A stretch of DNA of 41,271 bases, from positions 1-41,271 of IMG/VR virus record IMGVR_UViG_3300010885_034267. One strand, written 5' to 3'. This document shows, piece by piece, positions 25,583-33,640 of the stretch. Under the pieces are notes generated by a model. It made no database searches. It worked only from the letters and a program-made list of their open reading frames with translations, and was not told the DNA's origin. This stretch comes from a virus. A program made the translations under genes and the position numbers. The number at the start of each line of letters is the position of its first letter. The first letter of the stretch is position 1.

Positions 25583-27606
25583 TAAACGGCCCTCCCTTTT
25601 ATGTCCTTATTTGGATACTTAACTTCAAATACCGATGGGTCTAAAGATGGATATACCATTTTATCTCTAGTAGCAAAATCGATATTGTAATCGTTTGGTG
25701 AGTATGTTCCATCTGCTGCACATAGATTATGTATCTTAACCGATGGTACACTCATTACTCCAGCTATGTTTGCTAAAATTAATTCTATCTCTGAAATGTT
25801 AATTGGTTTATTGAATGTCCAATTATCTATATTAAAGTGTTGTTGTAATTTTGTTAAACATTCCGCTAACACTTCATTCTTATTGTAATTGGAATACGTT
25901 ACTATTTCAAAATCAATACCAATGTTAATAACGAATCCATTAATAATATTTACAGAATCTGTCATCATTCGGTATTCACCCAAATACGTCTTCAGGTTTT
26001 GCTTTACGGCCTGGTTTAAAAGAGTAAGATTCTTATTGATATCGTAACCCAACACATACATATTAATAGCAAATGGGTTGTTCATTTCGGAAACAGATGT
26101 ATTCTTTTTAGTAAGATACTTAACTAACTCTGTTTGAGTTTGTTGTGGTGTCATACCTTTTAAAGATTCTACCAATGATGTAAACTCTGCTATATTTTTT
26201 GGACTTGCAAGAATAGATGCTGGTGAATTATTATCAAGCTCACCATCTGCCGATACATATACTTTGGCAACACTACCATATCGTTCTGGCATACTTAATG
26301 CTCTTACGATGTAATCTTGTTGAGTTACTGCTCTGTTCTGAGAACCAAATGTTGCCAATGCATTTTGACGAATCTCTTCGATACTTTCTGCACCACGTCC
26401 ACCGGTTGCAGGTTCTAAATTTTCAGTAGATACCGATGCTTTAACGTCATAATATGATGCCAACAATTCGGTAGGTATTGCTAATAAATCTTCTTCAAAT
26501 TCGATTCTACGGATTGTAGTTAAATCACCTTGATTAACATTTGCAGTAATTCCACCACCAACTAAATACTTTACACTTAGTGTAGTATTTACAGGTGCAA
26601 CTCCAAATGTATTTGTTTTTAGAAAATTAGATGGGTCTAATCCGGCATCCAATCTGTTTATAGATGTTGCTAATCCCAATCCAATATTTTTAGTATTTGG
26701 AATTAGTTTTTCAGAATTCAAACTATTATTTCCACTTCCAAATTGTAAATCCATTGTGTTATCGGAATTTACTTTTACTGAAAATCTGTTTGGAACTTTT
26801 TGTACTTCTAAAATATATGGTACGGTAGTCGAGTATTGTGTTAGTTGTGTATCGTTTGCAGATGTGTTTGGTTGTTCTACAAATACACTTTCTTGTGCCA
26901 AATATGGTACTTCATAGTATTTAGTTGTATTAGAATCCAATACACTTGTTACTTCGATTATATTTGTATCACTTATAGTTACAGATGGGTAGTCAGTATC
27001 AGCTCCCATTGTAAATGTTGTACTTATCTCTTTAGCGGATATTGCCTTTACACGTTTGGTAATCAAAAAATGAAGAGGTGTTCCAGTTATATCTCTATCA
27101 AATACTTCAATATCTCTATCAGTTTCGTTCGCAAAATCAACCGAATCAACTGTTCTAAATACTATACCAGAATTAGTAGTTGATATAACTTCCATACCAT
27201 TTTTTATTTTAAGATAATATCGTGAATCCGGTTTACTATCAACACCAACACCCGTATTTGGAACTAATTGATATATGGTAAGTGTTGTTACAGCCGGAGC
27301 GGTTACCTTTGGTTTGTATCCAAATGATTGTGCAATTGCCATAACGTTCTTCCTTTCCGTAGCATATAGCAACATCGATTCCTTTAACTGAACATCTTGA
27401 TAGAATGATAATACATCTCCAATGGCTGCCGCCTGTTCAACAAACACCATTCCAGGCGATGCTTCATTAAAGTCTGAATATGTGTTTGGGAAATATGTTT
27501 TGGTATAATCTATAAGATTCTGCTTTAATGCTGCAAAATCCTTTCCAAGATAATTTAAGGTTCTACCATCTGCTCCCCACGTATTATTTGAAGGTTTGAG
27601 TGACAT
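25582..27606 (-). CDS. Baseplate wedge protein, gp6-like (BaseplateJ family)
   Basis: At 674 residues this is close to T4 gp6 (660), the wedge protein that forms the iris-like ring of the baseplate. Residues about 14-115 hold LGKDFAALKQNLIDYTKTYF, DFNEASPGMVFVEQAAAIGD, VLSFYQDVQLKESMLLYATE and AIAQSFGYKP, the conserved N-terminal pattern of gp6/J proteins. The middle has FGSGNNSLNSEKLIPNT and TGGRGAESIEEIRQNALATF followed by RAVTQQDYIVRAL, the BaseplateJ core signature. The C-terminal part (INGFVINIGIDFEIVTYSNY) matches the third J-domain. It follows the gp25-like gene by three bases. The order gp25 then gp6 agrees with contractile tail clusters in general. Confidence 0.93.
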   Translation of the reverse strand: MSLKPSNNTWGADGRTLNYLGKDFAALKQNLIDYTKTYFPNTYSDFNEASPGMVFVEQAAAIGDVLSFYQDVQLKESMLLYATERKNVMAIAQSFGYKPKVTAPAVTTLTIYQLVPNTGVGVDSKPDSRYYLKIKNGMEVISTTNSGIVFRTVDSVDFANETDRDIEVFDRDITGTPLHFLITKRVKAISAKEISTTFTMGADTDYPSVTISDTNIIEVTSVLDSNTTKYYEVPYLAQESVFVEQPNTSANDTQLTQYSTTVPYILEVQKVPNRFSVKVNSDNTMDLQFGSGNNSLNSEKLIPNTKNIGLGLATSINRLDAGLDPSNFLKTNTFGVAPVNTTLSVKYLVGGGITANVNQGDLTTIRRIEFEEDLLAIPTELLASYYDVKASVSTENLEPATGGRGAESIEEIRQNALATFGSQNRAVTQQDYIVRALSMPERYGSVAKVYVSADGELDNNSPASILASPKNIAEFTSLVESLKGMTPQQTQTELVKYLTKKNTSVSEMNNPFAINMYVLGYDINKNLTLLNQAVKQNLKTYLGEYRMMTDSVNIINGFVINIGIDFEIVTYSNYNKNEVLAECLTKLQQHFNIDNWTFNKPINISEIELILANIAGVMSVPSVKIHNLCAADGTYSPNDYNIDFATRDKMVYPSLDPSVFEVKYPNKDIKGRAV

Positions 27607-27609
27607 CTT

Positions 27610-28047
27610 TTAGTTATTTACATTTATAGTTACTGACTCTGATAATTTCGGGTTGGATTTTAATGAAAACTTTACATCTAATACGATTCGATTAGCATCA
27701 ATATCAGCATCATCATAATCAAATATGATTGTATCGATATTTAAATATGGTAACCATATACTCACAGCATCCAATACTGCGGATTCTATATTTGACTCGA
27801 TTTGTCCAGGTACGATTTGTTCAAATAATAATTTCCAAACATCACACCCAAACTCAGGTTGCATTAATCTCTCACCTTTACGTGTTAGGATTAGATTTAT
27901 TAAATTATTTTTAGCTTGAGTTAATGTTGTATAATTGACAGCAAATATCCCATTAGAATTGGATGTAGTGTTTATACCAATACCCAATACCTTATAGTTA
28001 TTATCCGTTAAATCTGTTACATTTACTTTACCTAACTCTATTGCCAT
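27610..28047 (-). CDS. Baseplate wedge protein, gp25-like
   Basis: A 145-residue protein of the GPW/gp25 family, which anchors the first sheath ring and the wedge core; T4 gp25 has 132 residues. The family signature is visible at about 50-75: NNLINLILTRKGERLMQPEF then GCDVWKLLFEQ. The C-terminal beta element (DANRIVLDVKFSLKSNPKLS) fits the usual final strands of the family. It overlaps the upstream 167-residue gene by one base and precedes the gp6-like gene by three bases. This is the expected partner arrangement, since gp25, gp6 and gp7 bind each other in the wedge. Despite the family's historic 'lysozyme' label, no lysozyme activity is expected. Confidence 0.92.
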   Translation of the reverse strand: MAIELGKVNVTDLTDNNYKVLGIGINTTSNSNGIFAVNYTTLTQAKNNLINLILTRKGERLMQPEFGCDVWKLLFEQIVPGQIESNIESAVLDAVSIWLPYLNIDTIIFDYDDADIDANRIVLDVKFSLKSNPKLSESVTINVNN

Positions 28048-28550
28048 TATTTAAATCTTTTTACTAATTCTGAATAATCTCTTGTTAATGCTTTTGTTAT
28101 CGCTGCTATTTCTGGATTACTTTCATCAATTTGCATTTGCGGAGTTACACCACTACTACGATAATCCATAGTTTCCCACTCACCATCCATACTTACACTT
28201 GGTTGTAGAGAATCCAATATACTTGCTTCATTTACCATACTACCACCTTCAGCTCGATGTGATGCTGTGAATGGCTGTGTTTGATTAAGTATATCATTAA
28301 TTACTGAGTTATTCGAATATTGTCTAGGTTTTACAGCAGGTCTGGTAACATTGGCCAACTTAGTTGGGGCGTTAGTACGTCGCACATCGGTTGATGTAAT
28401 TTCCTTTAATGTGGTTGGTGTAGGTTTTTTTACATTACCAATGGTAAGTGCACCGGATTTGATAAGTTTTGTTATCTCTTCCTTAACCTGTTGTTTTACT
28501 TCATTTTTAACTACTTCCTTAATGAGAGTTACTAAAATGTCTGCTTTCAT
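28047..28550 (-). CDS. Baseplate-operon protein, 167 residues, unknown
   Basis: Not recognised. The first 35 residues form a charged amphipathic helix (LIKEVVKNEVKQQVKEEITK), followed by a basic, Pro/Thr-rich, probably disordered centre. The C-terminal helix (NPEIAAITKALTRDYSELVK) is of a kind that recurs at the ends of small phage tail proteins. It sits directly before the gp25-like gene with a one-base overlap, so it is made together with wedge proteins. It could be a small connector or chaperone, perhaps in the place of T4 gp53; this is a guess from position. An AATATTTATT element lies 21 bases upstream of its ATG, the only likely promoter inside the early baseplate series. Confidence 0.6.
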   Translation of the reverse strand: MKADILVTLIKEVVKNEVKQQVKEEITKLIKSGALTIGNVKKPTPTTLKEITSTDVRRTNAPTKLANVTRPAVKPRQYSNNSVINDILNQTQPFTASHRAEGGSMVNEASILDSLQPSVSMDGEWETMDYRSSGVTPQMQIDESNPEIAAITKALTRDYSELVKRFK

Positions 28551-28571
28551 AAAAATTCTGTGTTGTTTGTT

Positions 28572-28579
28572 AATAAATA
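28572..28579 (-). promoter_or_regulatory. TATTTATT element, variant of the candidate late promoter
   Basis: Coding strand TCAATATTTATTAACAAAC, ending 21 bases before the ATG of the 167-residue gene, in a 43-base gap. One mismatch (final A to T) to the TATTTATA octamer; the same variant occurs at 34835. Confidence 0.42.
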
Positions 28580-28593
28580 TTGAAATATAAAAT

Positions 28594-29142
28594 TTAATCC
28601 GAAACTATGTACGAATTCCAAGGTACAATACCTGGAGCTGCTGGCGCAGGTGGTGGATATTGTGCAATAACTGCATAGAATCCAGAAATTGTCATCAGAT
28701 GTAATTTTGCCGATAATACAAACGCATCTAAAAATACTTTAGATGTATTTGATGGTGGACATGGAAATGCCGTCCATGTGCCTGGATTTAAAACGGGAGC
28801 AGATGTAGTGGTTATATTCATCAATGCACCAGTTGCAGGTATTACTGGTGGCATTAGTGCCAATTGAGCACCTGCCCAATATGCTATAACGGCAGGGCCA
28901 ATTACATCAAGTAATGTTATGGTATCCGATAATTGAGTAGTCATAAGTACTTGAGAAAGTATGGTTTCCATCATATCCGTATTACCATGCATTAACGGAA
29001 CATTATTAATAGGATTACTACCCATCTTAATTGCCATATCATACGCATTTGTAAATGAAGAAGCAAATGCATCCATATCATTACCATACACATGCCCTTC
29101 CATTGCAGGTTGTAATATTGATTTAAATAATCCCCAAGACAT
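28594..29142 (-). CDS. Conserved tail/baseplate protein, 182 residues
   Basis: Unknown by name. It opens with MSWGLFKSILQPAMEGHVYG, then has hydrophobic helices (LLDVIGPAVIAYWAGAQLAL, VFLDAFVLSAKLHLMTISGF). A Pro-rich end (QYPPPAPAAPGIVPWNSYIV) finishes the protein. It lacks a signal peptide and is probably not a membrane protein; the hydrophobic helices more likely pack in a multi-subunit assembly. It overlaps the stop of the gp5-like gene by one base and precedes the 167-residue gene. Genes of this size and composition sit between hub and gp25 genes in other T4-like phages of aquatic bacteria, so a hub or tube-associated role is likely, but not shown. Confidence 0.6.
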   Translation of the reverse strand: MSWGLFKSILQPAMEGHVYGNDMDAFASSFTNAYDMAIKMGSNPINNVPLMHGNTDMMETILSQVLMTTQLSDTITLLDVIGPAVIAYWAGAQLALMPPVIPATGALMNITTTSAPVLNPGTWTAFPCPPSNTSKVFLDAFVLSAKLHLMTISGFYAVIAQYPPPAPAAPGIVPWNSYIVSD

Positions 29143-30359
29143 TATGTTTTGCTTAAATAGTTGTTAGCCGAAAGTATTACTTTTAATTTTGATTTTATAG
29201 ATTGAAAATCAGCAACGTTTGTAGGACCGGTTGGCGGAGTCGGACCGGCTGGTGTTAGATATACTTGCTTAGTTATTGCTTCAATTAAATCTGTTAATAT
29301 TTTAACTAACTCACCACCCATTACCATCTTCTGAACAGCTGCCCCATCATCTCCTTCTCCGTTATTCTTACCTAAATATATTTTACCACTATCTGAGTTT
29401 AAGAATATCTGATTAGAACCTTCAGAATGCATTGTTACATTTTTCTTATTATGAAAATAGATTTCGTTTTCAGCATCTACTGAAAAATTGCCATCTGTGA
29501 TTATTCCAGTATTTCCTTTTCCAAATATAATAAACTCACTTGCTTTTGCAGATAATAATATTCTATCGGAATTTACGAATAGTTGATTACCACTTAAATC
29601 TTTAGAGTTTGGAAAATCTTTAAAACCAATTCGTGTCTTTTTTATTGTTTCCGTAAATGGAACTTTTACTTTATTAGATGTAATGTAAATAGATGTACCA
29701 TCCTTATTGATATCTTCATCTACTAACTCACCAATCTTTTTAGAATCTAATTCTGGGTTCTGACCATTACGAATGAATATAGCAGGAGAAGATGTTTTAC
29801 CATCTTCCGTTAAAAAGAACTCTGAGAATCGTATGGTATTACCAACTCTACCCGTTAGTATTGTATCACCTTCTCTGGGTTTCAAAAACTTAACTTTTTC
29901 TTTTACGATATATGATGGAGTATCATTCGTTGGGGCAGGTGGTTTGGTCTCACCACCGGTAGCCGCTTGTTCTCTTTGGTTTTTAGCAGTTGTACTCCCA
30001 CCAACTTCAGTAGTATCCTCTACTTTGGTGGCGTGATATGTTACATAATCCTGTTTATAGTTGGGATATGGTGTAGATGAATATGGTAAATAGAATGCCT
30101 GTTCATTTATCTTTAAAATAATTACGGTTTCACCCTTTATTGGTAGAGTAAAATTACCAGTATCAAACGGATGTGCATAATCATCTACTACTATTGTATC
30201 CTGAAATATATAAGTGATTGCTCCATACATTCTGGCATCGCTATCCGAAAAAGAAGTATTATCGTTGTATACCGATATACTATCTTTAATATTTGTATTT
30301 TGCGAAAAATCCGTATTTGTAGGATAAACTTTATCAACCGATGCTAAAAATGATTCCAT
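29142..30359 (-). CDS. Baseplate hub / central spike protein, gp5-like
   Basis: A 405-residue protein. Residues about 45-110 (MYGAITYIFQDTIVVDDYAH, then FTLPIKGETVIIL) resemble the OB-fold of gp5/VgrG-type spikes. Near residue 165, ILTGRVGNTIRFSE recalls the strand before the spike helix in T4-like gp5 proteins ('GR.GnsIRfg'). From about 250 to 330 there are short repeating strands (LFVNSDRILLSAKA, FIIFGKGN, IYFHNKKNVTMHS, IFLNSDSGKIYLGK) with the look of a triple-stranded beta-helix needle. T4 gp5 has a lysozyme domain in the middle; none is visible here, so the cell-wall enzyme must be elsewhere or absent. It overlaps both neighbours by one base. Confidence 0.8.
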   Translation of the reverse strand: MESFLASVDKVYPTNTDFSQNTNIKDSISVYNDNTSFSDSDARMYGAITYIFQDTIVVDDYAHPFDTGNFTLPIKGETVIILKINEQAFYLPYSSTPYPNYKQDYVTYHATKVEDTTEVGGSTTAKNQREQAATGGETKPPAPTNDTPSYIVKEKVKFLKPREGDTILTGRVGNTIRFSEFFLTEDGKTSSPAIFIRNGQNPELDSKKIGELVDEDINKDGTSIYITSNKVKVPFTETIKKTRIGFKDFPNSKDLSGNQLFVNSDRILLSAKASEFIIFGKGNTGIITDGNFSVDAENEIYFHNKKNVTMHSEGSNQIFLNSDSGKIYLGKNNGEGDDGAAVQKMVMGGELVKILTDLIEAITKQVYLTPAGPTPPTGPTNVADFQSIKSKLKVILSANNYLSKT

Positions 30360-30763
30360 TATAGTTTAGTTTTTATTTCATCAATTTCAAACTGAATATC
30401 TTCCAATTTATCTTCATTCTTCTTTTCAATCTCACTTACGGTATCTTCCAACTGCATTAGTAATTGATTCTTTTCTGCTTCACTTAACCAACCATCTTCA
30501 CCAATACTCTTTGCTTCCGATTGTGCTAACCTCTGTGCTATCGTTGCAAGTTTAATTAAGTGGTCATCATTCTTTACCGATACCTCAATTAAATCCTTTA
30601 TAATAGGAGCAATTACCGTTGCTTCCCCAACATTCTTAATCAACTTTCGTAGGGTTTCAATTAATTCAGATATATTTCGTTTCTTTACCGTTTGGTTTTC
30701 GTATATATCCTTAAAAAGTGATGAAAGTGTTTTACCATCAAATAACTTAAATTCTGCTGACAT
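30359..30763 (-). CDS. Helical protein beside the hub gene, 134 residues
   Basis: Unknown family. The sequence is almost wholly helical and charged: LKDIYENQ-like helices (KRNISELIETLRKLIKNVGE), then DLIEVSVKNDDHLIKLATIA, and a coiled-coil end (QLEDTVSEIEKKNEDKLEDI). There is one Trp near the centre (DGWLSEAEKNQ). It starts the hub cluster, overlapping the gp5-like start by one base, and follows the small 62-residue gene by 20 bases. It might be a tail chaperone, hub accessory or tape-associated factor; sequence alone does not decide. Confidence 0.6.
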   Translation of the reverse strand: MSAEFKLFDGKTLSSLFKDIYENQTVKKRNISELIETLRKLIKNVGEATVIAPIIKDLIEVSVKNDDHLIKLATIAQRLAQSEAKSIGEDGWLSEAEKNQLLMQLEDTVSEIEKKNEDKLEDIQFEIDEIKTKL

Positions 30764-30783
30764 CTTTTTTATTTTTTATTTTA

Positions 30784-30972
30784 TCATTCATTACTTATTA
30801 TATGCTTTAAGAAAGCTATAATCTTAAAACTATCTCCATTCGGTTGTGGATTATCATCTGTAAAGAATGCTAACTCCCAACCAAACTCTTTATAGACTTC
30901 TAACTTTGCATCAATCTCTGATGCATCTTGATATATAATTTCGATTCTTTTATAATCCCGATTAGCCACCAT
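30784..30972 (-). CDS. Small protein, 62 residues, unknown
   Basis: A compact alpha/beta protein (RDYKRIEIIYQDASEID, VYKEFGWELAFFTDDN, GDSFKIIAFLKHI). The pattern of two strands around helix and 'fGWEL' recalls small DUF-type phage proteins that pair a KIVVI-like strand with an amphipathic helix, but no family is named. It is the first gene after the sigma-factor terminator. It has the only clear Shine-Dalgarno-like sequence noted here (AAAGGATG, about 7 bases before the ATG) and a short palindrome (TAGTTA-4-TAACTA at 30988-31003) in its leader, so translation or promoter use may differ from its neighbours. Confidence 0.6.
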   Translation of the reverse strand: MVANRDYKRIEIIYQDASEIDAKLEVYKEFGWELAFFTDDNPQPNGDSFKIIAFLKHIISNE

Positions 30973-30987
30973 TATCTACATCCTTTA

Positions 30988-31003
30988 TAGTTACATATAA
31001 CTA
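30988..31003. promoter_or_regulatory. Palindrome in the leader of the 62-residue gene
   Basis: TAGTTA and TAACTA flank four bases, giving a 16-base inverted repeat between the sigma-factor terminator and the next gene. It is AT-rich and too weak for a terminator; a protein-binding site is possible but unproven. Confidence 0.3.
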
Positions 31004-31038
31004 TTTAGATATTAAATAATTCAAAAATTGGTAGAAAC

Positions 31039-31071
31039 AAAAAAAGTTGTCAGAACCTAATCTGACAACTT
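31039..31071 (-). terminator. Strong Rho-independent terminator after the late sigma gene
   Basis: On the minus strand AAGTTGTCAGA, loop TTAGGT, TCTGACAACTT, then TTTTTGTTTC. The 11-bp stem is perfect. It separates the sigma-factor transcription unit from the hub and baseplate genes, and lies 39 bases beyond the sigma stop codon. Confidence 0.9.
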
Positions 31072-31104
31072 AATTGCGTTTGTGAGATTATAATCTGACA
31101 ACTT
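31058..31104. repeat. 14-base direct repeat offering an alternative terminator stem
   Basis: TAATCTGACAACTT occurs at 31058-31071 and again at 31091-31104. The second copy is followed by TTTT on the plus strand (31105-31108), so pairing of 31044-31054 with 31094-31104 would make a plus-strand terminator, while the first copy makes the minus-strand one. Confidence 0.7.
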
Positions 31105-31110
31105 TTTTAC

Positions 31111-31800
31111 TTAAATTCTAATATCACCATATGTGGCAAACTCATCATACAACGACATTTGCTTAGTTTTCATCTTATTAACAACCTTTGTTACATAGTG
31201 TGTAGGGTGTCCTGTCATCTCTCTGATGAGTAGATATAAACTTTTCTTATTGAAGTTTTCTATATAACTTGCTCTACGAAATAATTCTAAAACTGCATCG
31301 GCAATTTGTATATCACGTTTCTTCTGAAAGTAGTTTTCTAAATGAACATCCCAATACTCCAACATGCGAATGTTAAATGTATGGTAATCATTGTTCTTAA
31401 TATCTTCACCCCAAGAACTTTCAACATCCCAACTATCCGGCATACCAGACATTAAATCTGTTTCTTTATATCTCTTATAATTTGAATTATTATTGAGTAT
31501 CAAATAGTTTCTTGCTACAATAGTAAAGTATGAGAATGCTTTACCACTTGTCTGCTTGTACATATGTATTTTCTCAACTAAGAACGAAACAACTTCTGCC
31601 ATAACATCTAATGGTTCATCATCGAAATATGTAAACTTCCATTTATTATAAACAATCTCTGCTAACTTCTCAAATGATGGTTGAATTCTATCTTTAAATA
31701 TCTTATTCTTTACTAATTGGTCATCGGTTGAATTATATTCTATGATAGCATCTTCTGTATCTTGAGTAAAATACATTCTTGGTACTCTTTTCTTTGGCAT
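31111..31800 (-). CDS. Late-transcription sigma factor, gp55-like
   Basis: A 229-residue sigma-like protein (T4 gp55: 185). Residues about 40-110 contain FEKLAEIVYNKWKFTYFDDE followed by DVMAEVVSFLVEKIHMYKQT and GKAFSYFTIVARNYLILNN. This is the sigma region 2 pattern, with 'a..yl..i.r..l' for -10 recognition, as in gp55-like proteins. A C-terminal helical part (SLYLLIREMTGHPTHYVTKV then VNKMKTKQMSLYDEF) looks like a helix-turn-helix with a basic tail. It would direct polymerase to late promoters, for which TATTTATA elements are candidates. It follows the 88-residue gene by two bases and ends in a strong terminator. Sigma function is well supported; orthology with gp55 is inferred from context. 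Confidence 0.82.
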   Translation of the reverse strand: MPKKRVPRMYFTQDTEDAIIEYNSTDDQLVKNKIFKDRIQPSFEKLAEIVYNKWKFTYFDDEPLDVMAEVVSFLVEKIHMYKQTSGKAFSYFTIVARNYLILNNNSNYKRYKETDLMSGMPDSWDVESSWGEDIKNNDYHTFNIRMLEYWDVHLENYFQKKRDIQIADAVLELFRRASYIENFNKKSLYLLIREMTGHPTHYVTKVVNKMKTKQMSLYDEFATYGDIRI

Positions 31801-31802
31801 AT

Positions 31803-32069
31803 TTAAACTTGTTTAAAGCGTTCAATTGTTTCTTTAATCTGATAAAAGATAGAACCCACTTCATCATCTTTTTCAAACATCTGTCTGTTGTCAATCTGGC
31901 GTAACGCTTCTAATAGAGCTTCGTTACGAGTAATCTCACTTTCAATGAACTCTTCATATTCATTAACCACATCTTCATATTTTTCTATTTTCCGTAATAA
32001 ATTGAAGATTATATAGGACATTACGGGTATTAGAATCGAAAATACTGCTAATACTATTGTTTTTTCCAT
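31803..32069 (-). CDS. Membrane-anchored coiled-coil protein, 88 residues
   Basis: A single N-terminal membrane helix (TIVLAVFSILIPVMSYIIFN) is followed by a charged coiled coil (KIEKYEDVVNEYEEFIESEI, NEALLEALRQIDNRQMFEKD) and a C-terminal amphipathic helix. No cleavage site for a signal peptidase is evident, so the protein is expected to stay anchored in the inner membrane with its coil in the cytoplasm. It lies between peptide deformylase (5-base gap) and the sigma gene. Function unknown; anchors of this shape sometimes belong to phage lysis or membrane-remodelling systems, but nothing here identifies it as a spanin or holin. Confidence 0.6.
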   Translation of the reverse strand: MEKTIVLAVFSILIPVMSYIIFNLLRKIEKYEDVVNEYEEFIESEITRNEALLEALRQIDNRQMFEKDDEVGSIFYQIKETIERFKQV

Positions 32070-32074
32070 AATAA

Positions 32075-32704
32075 TTAAACTAATTGGTATCCTTTTAACA
32101 TATATTCGTGTGCTTTCTTATACTTAACTTCTATCAATTCACCGGTTTCGGATTTTAATACAATCTTATCATTACGTCCGAATGTTGTTTGTTTTACAAT
32201 TGTAGTAGAATATACTCTATCTTTAATCGTAATACCATCCAAATGGTCAATCTCATGCTGAACAACTACTGTCTTAATCGTATCTTCTGTCATCTTCTCC
32301 CTATCACTTTCTGGATCAATCTCAAATGTAAGTTCACCAAGATTATCAGTTTGGACTACCACCTTGGTAGAACGAATAGTTTTAACCTTAGTTTGATTTG
32401 TAGATGGTATAGATAAACACCCTTCATAAAAAAGAAACGAATCATCACTTTTTTCGGTAATAAAGGGATTCAATAGAAATAACTCCGTATCATTATAGTT
32501 AATAATACAAGCACGTTTATTAATTCCTAACTGATTAGCTGCGATACCATATCCACCATATGCTTTAAGAGCCGAACTTAATGTACGTCTTAACACATCT
32601 GATTCTAATTGGTTTAGTTCTGATTTCTCAACTGGAGTTTTTAGGAACTTTTCAAACTCTGGATTTGGTAACCCATTCTTTAATTTGTCTACTATTAATT
32701 TCAT
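32075..32704 (-). CDS. def: Peptide deformylase
   Basis: A 209-residue metalloenzyme that removes the formyl group from new N-terminal methionines. All three motifs are present: GYGIAANQLG near residue 50, EGCLSIP near 93 with the metal-binding Cys, and QHEIDHLDG near 150 with the two metal His and the catalytic Glu. Bacterial enzymes have about 170 residues and phage ones are often shorter. This one carries an extra C-terminal 40 residues (VKQTTFGRNDKIVLKSETGE...) with beta character, of unknown use. It begins 10 bases after the UvdE stop and is co-transcribed with the sigma gene. Phage deformylases are common in aquatic T4-like phages and are thought to support fast protein processing during infection. 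Confidence 0.93.
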   Translation of the reverse strand: MKLIVDKLKNGLPNPEFEKFLKTPVEKSELNQLESDVLRRTLSSALKAYGGYGIAANQLGINKRACIINYNDTELFLLNPFITEKSDDSFLFYEGCLSIPSTNQTKVKTIRSTKVVVQTDNLGELTFEIDPESDREKMTEDTIKTVVVQHEIDHLDGITIKDRVYSTTIVKQTTFGRNDKIVLKSETGELIEVKYKKAHEYMLKGYQLV

Positions 32705-32713
32705 ATTAAATTA

Positions 32714-33604
32714 TTATTGTATAAATGGTAATATTGCTAATTCTTTTGCTTTGCACTCACACATTATATCAACTTGATTACCATATGTGTTAGGTAGTGA
32801 ATTAATATAATCCGAATGTGCCTGTGGTTTTAACTTTGTATTGTTTTCGTGTATTGCTTTACTTTCTGAATAATGAACTACCGGTCGAATACCATCTGGC
32901 CAACTAGTTGCTGCCAACTCTAAAGCCGTTTGCTCAGTTAAATCGCCTGTACAAAATTGGTGATGATGATAATCAAATACAATTGGTATACCAATCTTTT
33001 TGTGAATATACATTAAATCGTTAACAGAGTACATAGATGCTTTATCATCATTCTCAACGGTAAGTCGGTTTTTAACCGATTCTGAGAGTCTTTGGAAATT
33101 AGTACAGAATCTATCCATTGCTGACTGTTTATCTCCGTATACCCCATTACAATGAATATTAATCTTATTGTAAGGAGTTTGTGATAACCCCATCATATCA
33201 AATATCTTACCATGCAATTCTAAATCGGCAATACTATTTGTTACAACGTTTTCTTTAGGAGAAACTAACACAACAAAAGGACCTGGGTGAGATGTGATAC
33301 GCATATTGTGTTTATTTGCGAAATCACCTGCTTCACGTAGTTTGGATTTGATTGCGGTGTAATCTTTTAGTTGAGTTAAATCGATATGGTCTCCCCAAGG
33401 GATAATTGCTGATGATAATCTGAAGAAATTGATTCCATTCTTCTGATTCCACTCTAAAATACGAATAATATCACTCGCATTTGCTAATGCTAACTCTGAT
33501 ACATAATCTAACCCACGTTCGTTGAAGGTTTTTTTAATCATTGTCCTATTTGTAGTAACCTTGTTACTTAATGAGACGTTTATACAGGCATATCCGATTT
33601 TCAT
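32714..33604 (-). CDS. uvsE: UV damage endonuclease UvdE
   Basis: A 296-residue TIM-barrel nuclease that nicks DNA 5' to UV photoproducts. The start IGYACINVSL, the block FFRLSSAIIPWGDH, ITSHPGPFVVL, INIHCNGVYGDK, RLTVENDDKASMYSV and VFDYHHHQF together give the His/Glu/Asp metal ligands of the UvdE (UvsE) family. Length is normal (about 300). The ATG follows a host-type -7 box (33609-33616) by 4 bases, so transcription would begin at or near the start codon, giving a leaderless message. Peptide deformylase, membrane protein and sigma genes follow within a few bases and are probably co-transcribed. It likely repairs virion or intracellular DNA after sunlight exposure. Confidence 0.95.
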   Translation of the reverse strand: MKIGYACINVSLSNKVTTNRTMIKKTFNERGLDYVSELALANASDIIRILEWNQKNGINFFRLSSAIIPWGDHIDLTQLKDYTAIKSKLREAGDFANKHNMRITSHPGPFVVLVSPKENVVTNSIADLELHGKIFDMMGLSQTPYNKINIHCNGVYGDKQSAMDRFCTNFQRLSESVKNRLTVENDDKASMYSVNDLMYIHKKIGIPIVFDYHHHQFCTGDLTEQTALELAATSWPDGIRPVVHYSESKAIHENNTKLKPQAHSDYINSLPNTYGNQVDIMCECKAKELAILPFIQ

Positions 33605-33608
33605 AACA

Positions 33609-33640
33609 CAAATATATAAAAAATATTTGTAATTACCTAA
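33609..33640 (-). promoter_or_regulatory. Bacteroidota-type promoter of the UvdE-sigma operon
   Basis: On the coding strand TTAG (33637-33640, one mismatch to TTTG) is followed by 20 bases and a perfect TATATTTG (33609-33616). It lies between the stop of the membrane protein and the UvdE ATG, and would place uvsE, def, the 88-residue gene and the late sigma under host RNA polymerase. Confidence 0.6.

Noticed and set aside
26845-27183. 112-codon plus-strand frame rich in Cys and Tyr
   Set aside because: It is antisense to the gp6-like gene, and the Cys/Tyr content arises from reversed Thr/Val/Ile codons.
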